8,856 nt of DNA from an uncultured Bacteroidota bacterium (lineage in GTDB: Bacteria; Bacteroidota; Bacteroidia; Chitinophagales; Chitinophagaceae): the NCBI GenBank assembly GCA_903912435.1, contig CAIWHI010000321.1:1-8856 (forward strand), read 5' to 3'. The position numbers and the translations under genes were made by a program. Shown here piece after piece: positions 5,973-8,856 of this stretch (the stretch's first letter is position 1; every line of letters begins with the position of its first letter). The notes under the pieces are model-generated. The model searched no databases. It saw only the letters and a list, made by a program, of their open reading frames with translations, and was not told where the DNA came from.

Positions 5973-6857
5973 TTACTTCACCCCTCCCACCTTGGCATTA
6001 TAATCCTCCACCTTTGGTTCCCAAAGTTCCACCTTGTTTTGCTCGCAGTCCAGGATATGGATGAATTTGCCGTAGTCAGAATCCTGGATGGTATCTACAA
6101 GAGTTACTCCTTCTTTTTGTAGCTGTTCTGCTAATTGGGTCAGGTTGTTTACTCGGTAGTTGATCATGAAGTCTTTGGTGGATGGGGCAAAGTAGGTTGT
6201 CTTTTCGCCAAAAACGCTCCAGGACGTGCATCCATATTTTGACTGATCATCGCCCTGCCTCCAATCGAATTTTGCACCATATGGTCCTGCATCAAGGTGC
6301 AAGTGTTGCTTATACCATTCCCTTAAGGTTTTAGGGTCTTTGCTTTTAAAGAATAGCCCACCAATACCTGTGATACGTGGTGTGGGATTATTGTTTGCAT
6401 TAGGAATATCAACGGCCAAAATTTCATTAAGGCGTTTGGTATCAAAATACTCCTGCCACAATTTTATTTTTTGGTCCTTCACCACAATTTTCCAGGAAGC
6501 GCTTGTTTCCCATACATTTTCCTTATTCCCCTTGTAACTACCTTTAATGGATCCGAAAACAGCCACTGTATCTCCGTTTTTATAAAAATCATTCATTTCA
6601 ATGTGATAGTCGGGGAACATCTTTAATATAGCCAGCCATATTAAAGCTTTGTCATCCCTGTTTTTGTTGCCATTGGTTTCTATTATTAAATAGTCATTGG
6701 TGAGCAATGAGCCCAGTCCTTTAGCATCGTGGGCATTGATTGCATCTTTGAAAGCAAATACCGTCTCTTTAGCCGACCTATTTTTTGATTGGGAATGTGC
6801 GGATAGGGAAAATATTGTTGCAATCAATAGGGAAAGGCATTTTTTTATAGCCATCAT
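5973..6857 (-). CDS. Exported NTF2-like + VOC (glyoxalase-fold) fusion protein (294 aa)
   Basis: The first ~22 residues (MMAIKKCLSLLIATIFSLSA) are a Sec signal peptide. Residues ~27-148 form an NTF2/SnoaL-like cone domain (FAFKDAINAHDAKGLGSLLT, DTVAVFGSIKGSYKG, ASWKIVVKDQKIKLWQEYFD). Residues ~161-282 form a vicinal-oxygen-chelate domain (ITGIGGLFFKSKDPKTLREW, DFMINYRVNNL, GKFIHILDCEQNKVELWEP). E277 in VELWEP matches the conserved C-terminal metal ligand, but the usual first-strand His is replaced by Gly (GIGG), so metal binding may be altered. Both domains often bind small hydrophobic ligands; a reaction cannot be named. The start is ATG 6855-6857, with a second ATG next to it. A perfect -7 box lies at 6883-6876. 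It converges with the pseudogene and appears monocistronic. Confidence 0.88.
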   Translation of the reverse strand: MMAIKKCLSLLIATIFSLSAHSQSKNRSAKETVFAFKDAINAHDAKGLGSLLTNDYLIIETNGNKNRDDKALIWLAILKMFPDYHIEMNDFYKNGDTVAVFGSIKGSYKGNKENVWETSASWKIVVKDQKIKLWQEYFDTKRLNEILAVDIPNANNNPTPRITGIGGLFFKSKDPKTLREWYKQHLHLDAGPYGAKFDWRQGDDQSKYGCTSWSVFGEKTTYFAPSTKDFMINYRVNNLTQLAEQLQKEGVTLVDTIQDSDYGKFIHILDCEQNKVELWEPKVEDYNAKVGGVK

Positions 6858-6871
6858 GAGTAATTATTTAG

Positions 6872-7066
6872 ATGACAAATATAAATGAAATATTCACCCT
6901 GACTAGGGATAATGGTATTAATATATTCAATGCAGATACATTTAATCTCGGGAATATTGGAGGAGTTAAAAAAGCTATATACAATGCCAGTGGAAAATTA
7001 AAATGGGTAATGACCGCCTCAAATGTAGATTCTATAAGTGGCAATGTTTTAGGAATAAGGAATTAA
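6872..7066 (+). pseudogene. Possible 3' remnant of an unidentified gene (64 codons)
   Basis: This open frame, bounded upstream by a TAG at 6869-6871, encodes a peptide with natural-looking composition: GINIFNADTFNLGNIGGVKK, then AIYNASGKLKWVMTASNVDS and a final ISGNVLGIRN. It reads like the last repeat or C-terminal part of a larger beta-rich protein rather than a random ORF. I do not recognise the family. Its start overlaps the -7 box of the divergent NTF2-VOC gene, and it has no visible promoter or signal, so I treat it as a decayed fragment. It could instead be a small real gene or a chance ORF. Confidence 0.35.
6876..6883 (-). promoter_or_regulatory. -7 box of the NTF2-VOC gene
   Basis: On the minus strand TATATTTG fits TAnnTTTG and ends 18 nt before the ATG at 6857. 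No TTTG is seen at the -33 distance. The leader would be very short, about 10-15 nt, which is not unusual for this phylum. Confidence 0.5.
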
Positions 7067-7228
7067 GGAAATTATTGTTTGTCCATCATTTACCTTAAAG
7101 GTTTAAAATCTCTCGGTATTGGCTCCTACAGTTTTTACGATTCAGCCTATTAAAATTTCTTCATTACAAAAATGGGCTGGCAGATTTCCATTATCTACCC
7201 GAATGATTATTTACATTGTACTAGCTAC
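7067..7228. other. Intergenic spacer without recognisable gene
   Basis: Between the remnant's stop and the ccmB terminator I find only short overlapping open frames with no domain-like pattern, no hairpin of note and no promoter box. Together with the remnant and the palindrome, it makes about 440 bp without a confident gene between the NTF2-VOC and ccmB genes. Confidence 0.4.
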
Positions 7229-7273
7229 AAAAAATCCCCGCCTGTCTTTATACCTGCCTATCGGCAGACAGGC
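7229..7273 (-). terminator. REP-like palindrome and probable ccmB terminator
   Basis: GCCTGTC (7240-7246) pairs with GACAGGC (7267-7273), and inside it TGCC (7255-7258) pairs with GGCA (7263-7266), leaving an 8-nt bulge on one side. On the minus strand, in the direction of ccmB transcription, the hairpin is followed by GGGGATTTTTT (to 7229), giving a Rho-independent layout 30 nt past the ccmB stop. The CCTGCC-TATC-GGCAGACAGG core resembles GC-rich palindromes scattered in many Bacteroidota genomes (from memory), so it may be a dispersed repeat acting as a terminator. Confidence 0.65.
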
Positions 7274-7302
7274 TTACAACTCTTTGCTTACTACCAGCCA
7301 AT

Positions 7303-7956
7303 CTACTCCTGCCATAAGAAAGGAAACAAAATAATACCCAGTAATATCACCAGCATATCTAATGCCAAAAGCACTACTGCCAAAGTCCACCAGCCTTCTA
7401 TGTAGACTGGTGAAAGGGCTTTGAGTGCCAGCTTACTTAATATCATCAATACCGGGGTCACAAGCGGAAAGCCCAGGATGGCCATTAGTGCTGAATTCTG
7501 CTGGGCCCGGGCTGCTATTGCCGAGAGAAAGGTGAATACTGCGGAAAGACTAAGGCTGCCAACCATAGAGATGATGATAAAGGTAGCAGTCTGCTCCAGA
7601 GGCCAGCCTAGCATTAGGTAATATAAAAACAGGCTCACCAGGCTCATCACAAACATAAGGATGATACTGTAGGTCATCTTAGCGAGTAGGAAAGAAGTAG
7701 GCTTTACGAGGGTAAAGTAATACCGGAACCTATTTGGATGCTCCTGCAGGAAACTCTTAGCCACCGAATTTACCGCTACAAACAATTGCGTTAACCAGAA
7801 AAGGGCATTCCAGGTTCGGCCTTCGGGCTGCCCGCTCATCATATACACTACAAAAACAGTGGAACCTACGTAAAGTAGCACCCCAAACAGTGTATGTTTC
7901 TGGCGCCACTCCATGAGGAGGTCTTTTTTAACGAGGGATATGAAGGGAGAAGGCAA
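7303..7956 (-). CDS. ccmB: CcmB, cytochrome c maturation ABC-transporter permease (217 aa)
   Basis: The product is the inner-membrane permease CcmB, which with CcmA and CcmC loads haem onto CcmE for cytochrome c assembly. It has a cytoplasmic N-terminus SLVKKDLLMEWRQKHTLFGV, typical of Bacteroidota CcmB. Six hydrophobic segments follow at about 22-40, 48-65, 92-115, 123-147, 157-178 and 190-212. The cytoplasmic loop contains KSFLQEHPNRFRYYFTLVKP, and the conserved LGFPLVTPVL motif is at 161-170. The length (~220 aa) is normal for the family. The start is TTG (7954-7956): an upstream stop blocks extension, and the first ATG (residue 15) would remove the conserved KKDLL helix. No ccmC, ccmE or haem-lyase gene follows; a terminator does, so it is a single-gene unit here. 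Its promoter is at 8127-8159. Confidence 0.92.
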   Translation of the reverse strand: MPSPFISLVKKDLLMEWRQKHTLFGVLLYVGSTVFVVYMMSGQPEGRTWNALFWLTQLFVAVNSVAKSFLQEHPNRFRYYFTLVKPTSFLLAKMTYSIILMFVMSLVSLFLYYLMLGWPLEQTATFIIISMVGSLSLSAVFTFLSAIAARAQQNSALMAILGFPLVTPVLMILSKLALKALSPVYIEGWWTLAVVLLALDMLVILLGIILFPFLWQE

Positions 7957-7964
7957 TTTTTATT

Positions 7965-8052
7965 AAAGTTAAAAGGCAAAAGTTAAAAGTTAAAACATTT
8001 TTTTAAAGTCAAAAGTCAAAATGCTTTTTTAAAGTCAAATTCGAAATTCAAA
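7965..8052. repeat. AAAGTTAAAA / AAAGTCAAAA simple-repeat tract in the ccmB leader
   Basis: Repeated 7-mers of the form AAAGTYA recur at 7965-7974, 7979-7995, 8005-8020 and 8031-8039, separated by T tracts. On the ccmB (minus) strand they read as TTTTAACTTT and TTTTGACTTT units inside the predicted 5' leader. They look like slippage-derived low-complexity repeats. They could lower structure near the TTG start or simply be neutral. Confidence 0.55.
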
Positions 8053-8098
8053 ATAGGACGGTTGTATCATTCATTTCAAATCAAAACTATTAGCACGA

Positions 8099-8115
8099 CC
8101 TAATTCCTTATTAGG
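8099..8115. repeat. Small inverted repeat in the ccmB leader
   Basis: CCTAAT (8099-8104) and ATTAGG (8110-8115) form a 6-bp hairpin with a 5-nt loop, a few bases after the predicted ccmB transcription start on the minus strand. It may protect the 5' end of the transcript or act as an operator. Confidence 0.4.
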
Positions 8116-8126
8116 AACAAGTGGCG

Positions 8127-8159
8127 CAAAAATAAGGATACCTGGCATAAAAAGGCAAA
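8127..8159 (-). promoter_or_regulatory. Bacteroidota-type promoter for ccmB
   Basis: Minus strand: TTTG (8159-8156) as -33, 21-nt spacer, TATTTTTG (8134-8127) as a perfect TAnnTTTG -7 box. Transcription would start near 8120, giving ccmB a leader of about 165 nt. This is one of the two most complete promoters in the window. Confidence 0.65.
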
Positions 8160-8226
8160 GAATATTACGAGTTCGCCATTTACCGGAAACAAATCAGAAT
8201 TCACTAGCCCAAGCGTATTAACCATT

Positions 8227-8246
8227 CAATGATTAAGAAATCATTG
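8227..8246. repeat. Perfect hairpin, 8-bp stem
   Basis: CAATGATT (8227-8234), loop AAGA, AATCATTG (8239-8246). There is no downstream U-tract in either direction. Confidence 0.6.
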
Positions 8247-8251
8247 GTGCG

Positions 8252-8285
8252 ATAAATGCAGATGCATTTATTGAATTGCATTTAT
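8252..8285. repeat. Perfect hairpin, 8-bp stem, plus an extra copy of its right arm
   Basis: ATAAATGC (8252-8259), loop AGAT, GCATTTAT (8264-8271), then a further copy of TGCATTTAT at 8277-8285. The third arm allows two alternative pairings with the left arm, a layout that can act as a switch or as multiple binding sites. Confidence 0.6.
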
Positions 8286-8351
8286 GGATCACAAACATAA
8301 CAACTTAATTATCAATCGTTTGCATTGAAGAAATTAATTTTTGGTGCAAAA

Positions 8352-8368
8352 ATGCTGATTTACAGCAT
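8352..8368. repeat. Small hairpin ATGCTG/CAGCAT
   Basis: ATGCTG (8352-8357) and CAGCAT (8363-8368) with a 5-nt loop. It sits in the same relative place between TTGGTGC and AAACATAACGACT as the 8252-8271 hairpin does in the other copy of the module. Confidence 0.45.
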
Positions 8369-8404
8369 CTAAAACATAACGACTATTTTTTTTTGAAATA
8401 ATGT

Positions 8405-8434
8405 TTTGTTTTGTCTGAAACCTGCGTATATTTG
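8405..8434 (+). promoter_or_regulatory. Promoter of the tRNA-Gly transcript
   Basis: TTTG (8405-8408) as -33, 18-nt spacer, TATATTTG (8427-8434) as a perfect TAnnTTTG -7 box. The start would lie near 8441, about 36 nt before the mature tRNA. It is separated from the ccmB promoter by about 245 bp in divergent orientation. Confidence 0.65.
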
Positions 8435-8460
8435 CACTCCCAAAGCGATACAGCGATGGT

Positions 8461-8473
8461 AGTTCTTTAACAA
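8461..8473 (+). promoter_or_regulatory. boxA-like antitermination element
   Basis: AGTTCTTTAACAA closely matches the boxA element of rRNA leaders (E. coli TGCTCTTTAACAA), differing only in the first three bases. It lies in the predicted leader between the promoter and the tRNA-Gly. In known systems boxA RNA binds NusB-NusE and speeds or protects transcription of stable RNA. Confidence 0.45.
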
Positions 8474-8476
8474 AAT

Positions 8477-8549
8477 GCGGAAGTAGCTCAGTTGGTAGAG
8501 CACAACCTTGCCAAGGTTGGGGTCGCGGGTTCGAGTCTCGTCTTCCGCT
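8477..8549 (+). tRNA. tRNA-Gly(GCC)
   Basis: A complete 73-nt cloverleaf: acceptor GCGGAAG (8477-8483) with CTTCCGC (8542-8548), discriminator T8549, D-stem GCTC/GAGC, anticodon stem CAACC/GGTTG with loop TTGCCAA, and T-arm GCGGG-TTCGAGT-CTCGT (two G-U pairs). Anticodon GCC (8510-8512) reads GGC/GGU glycine codons. No CCA is encoded, so CCA must be added by the nucleotidyltransferase. Confidence 0.97.
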
Positions 8550-8551
8550 CT

Positions 8552-8590
8552 AAAAAATTCCATCCCGATTTTTTCGTGATGGAATTTTTT
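8552..8590 (+). terminator. Rho-independent terminator after tRNA-Gly
   Basis: AAAAAATTCCATC (8552-8564) pairs perfectly with GATGGAATTTTTT (8578-8590), a 13-bp stem with a 13-nt loop. The A tract and T tract make it usable in both directions. It begins 3 nt after the tRNA-Gly and so separates it from the tRNA-Leu. Confidence 0.8.
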
Positions 8591-8601
8591 GTTTAGTAGC
8601 A

Positions 8602-8635
8602 TTCCAGTTTCCCTTCGGGAAATTACCTGATGGAA
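8602..8635. repeat. Inverted repeats between the two tRNAs
   Basis: TTTCCC (8608-8613) and GGGAAA (8617-8622) form a 6-bp stem with a TTC loop, within an outer pair TTCCA (8602-8606)/TGGAA (8631-8635). It could be a processing structure in the tRNA-Leu precursor if transcription continues or starts upstream; there is no TAnnTTTG box here. Confidence 0.4.
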
Positions 8636-8653
8636 CGAAATAATAAAAAAGAT

Positions 8654-8739
8654 GCCCTGGTGGCGGAACAGGTAGACGCGCAGGACTTAAAATCCTGTTT
8701 GCAGCAATGCGAGTACGGGTTCGATTCCCGTCTGGGGCA
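8654..8739 (+). tRNA. tRNA-Leu(UAA)
   Basis: A class II tRNA of 86 nt: acceptor GCCCTGG (8654-8660) with CTGGGGC (8732-8738), discriminator A8739, D-stem GCG/CGC with AACAGGTAGA loop, anticodon stem CAGGA/TCCTG with loop CTTAAAA (anticodon TAA, 8688-8690), a long variable arm (8698-8714), and T-arm ACGGG-TTCGATT-CCCGT. It decodes UUA and UUG. No CCA is encoded. No own promoter is evident; it lies beyond the tRNA-Gly terminator, so it may depend on read-through or on an unrecognised promoter at 8591-8650. Confidence 0.97.
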
Positions 8740-8766
8740 CTGAAAATCATGTAGTTACAAAGTAAA

Positions 8767-8797
8767 AAGCCGATTCGCAAGAATCGGCTTATTACTT
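8767..8797. terminator. Bidirectional hairpin terminator after tRNA-Leu
   Basis: AAGCCGATTC (8767-8776), GCAA tetraloop, GAATCGGCTT (8781-8790): a perfect 10-bp stem. Rightward it is followed by ATTACTTTT, a moderate U-tract. On the minus strand the stem runs straight into TTTTTACTTT, a better one. It may therefore serve both tRNA-Leu and a gene converging from beyond the right edge. Confidence 0.7.
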
Positions 8798-8799
8798 TT

Positions 8800-8821
8800 A
8801 CTACAACAATACTACAACATT
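8800..8821. repeat. Tandem 11-bp repeat at the right edge
   Basis: ACTACAACAAT (8800-8810) is directly followed by ACTACAACATT (8811-8821), identical over the first 9 bases of each unit. It lies 60 bp past a tRNA 3' end, the sort of place where integrative elements keep recombinase arm sites, but no integrase is visible in the window. Confidence 0.5.
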
Positions 8822-8856
8822 TACGGGCTGATTTGTATCAAAGTGAATCAATTTGA

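Larger units (their letters stand above)
8160..8404. other. Non-coding region between divergent promoters, hairpin-rich
   Basis: This stretch lies upstream of both the leftward ccmB promoter and the rightward tRNA promoter. It has no ORF with protein-like character. It holds two perfect 8-bp hairpins five bases apart (8227-8246 and 8252-8271), another 6-bp hairpin (8352-8368) and a diverged duplicated module. None of the hairpins is followed by a T tract, so terminators are unlikely. A small RNA or a regulator-binding region is possible but unproven. Confidence 0.5.

Noticed and set aside
7119..7405. Overlapping plus-strand ORFs across the ccmB terminator
   Set aside because: They read through the palindrome and the 3' end of ccmB in antisense; no domain pattern is present.
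7965..8052. CRISPR-like array
   Set aside because: The repeat units are only 7-10 bp, irregularly spaced and without unique spacers of constant size.
8369..8780. Minus-strand ORFs with DETRTRDPNLGK and DGNRTRTRIAANRI patterns
   Set aside because: These are antisense translations of the two tRNA genes, a well-known annotation artefact.

Overview
The window looks like a chromosomal segment of a Bacteroidota bacterium, probably of the Chitinophagaceae/Sphingobacteriia type. The evidence is a type IX secretion (T9SS) C-terminal sorting domain at the left edge, several promoters matching the Bacteroidota form (TTTG near -33, TAnnTTTG near -7), A-rich leaders without Shine-Dalgarno sequences, AT-rich composition, and protein families typical of that phylum. 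The family and phylum calls come from memory of related proteins, not from a search.

Left part (1-2650). The 3' end of a secreted T9SS-sorted protein reads rightward. A short intergenic stretch full of 11-bp-period repeats follows. Three genes then read leftward: an orphan antitoxin-like small protein (347-565), an SRPBCC/AHSA1-type protein (723-1169) and a secreted calcineurin-like metallophosphoesterase (1285-2577). The last two have recognisable Bacteroidota promoters.

Middle (2770-5880). A leftward type II toxin-antitoxin pair has a YoeB toxin with all three catalytic residues; its two genes overlap and use GTG and TTG starts. About 520 bp with no recognisable gene follow. Next come two tandem rightward paralogues with an HMA-like N-terminal half and an AraC-type DNA-binding C-terminal half. 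Both keep only the second cysteine of what is normally a CxxC-like metal motif. After them lies a pseudogene of a lipoprotein/outer-membrane-type protein with a frameshift and nonsense codons.

Right part (5970-8856). There is a leftward secreted NTF2-like plus VOC fusion protein, a possible 3' gene remnant, a REP-like palindrome that could serve as the ccmB terminator, and leftward ccmB (cytochrome c maturation ABC permease) without its usual ccm partners in view. A hairpin-rich 520-bp intergenic region carries divergent promoters: one toward ccmB, one toward tRNA-Gly(GCC) through a boxA-like element. tRNA-Gly has its own terminator and is followed by tRNA-Leu(UAA), another bidirectional hairpin and a tandem 11-bp repeat at the window edge.

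Most genes appear independently transcribed; the only clear coupling is in the toxin-antitoxin pair, with possible co-transcription of the two AraC-like genes. I see no large defence or biosynthetic system. The least explained items are the twin Cys-less HMA-AraC regulators, the duplicated hairpin module upstream of the tRNAs, and the helical-period repeats near both ends.
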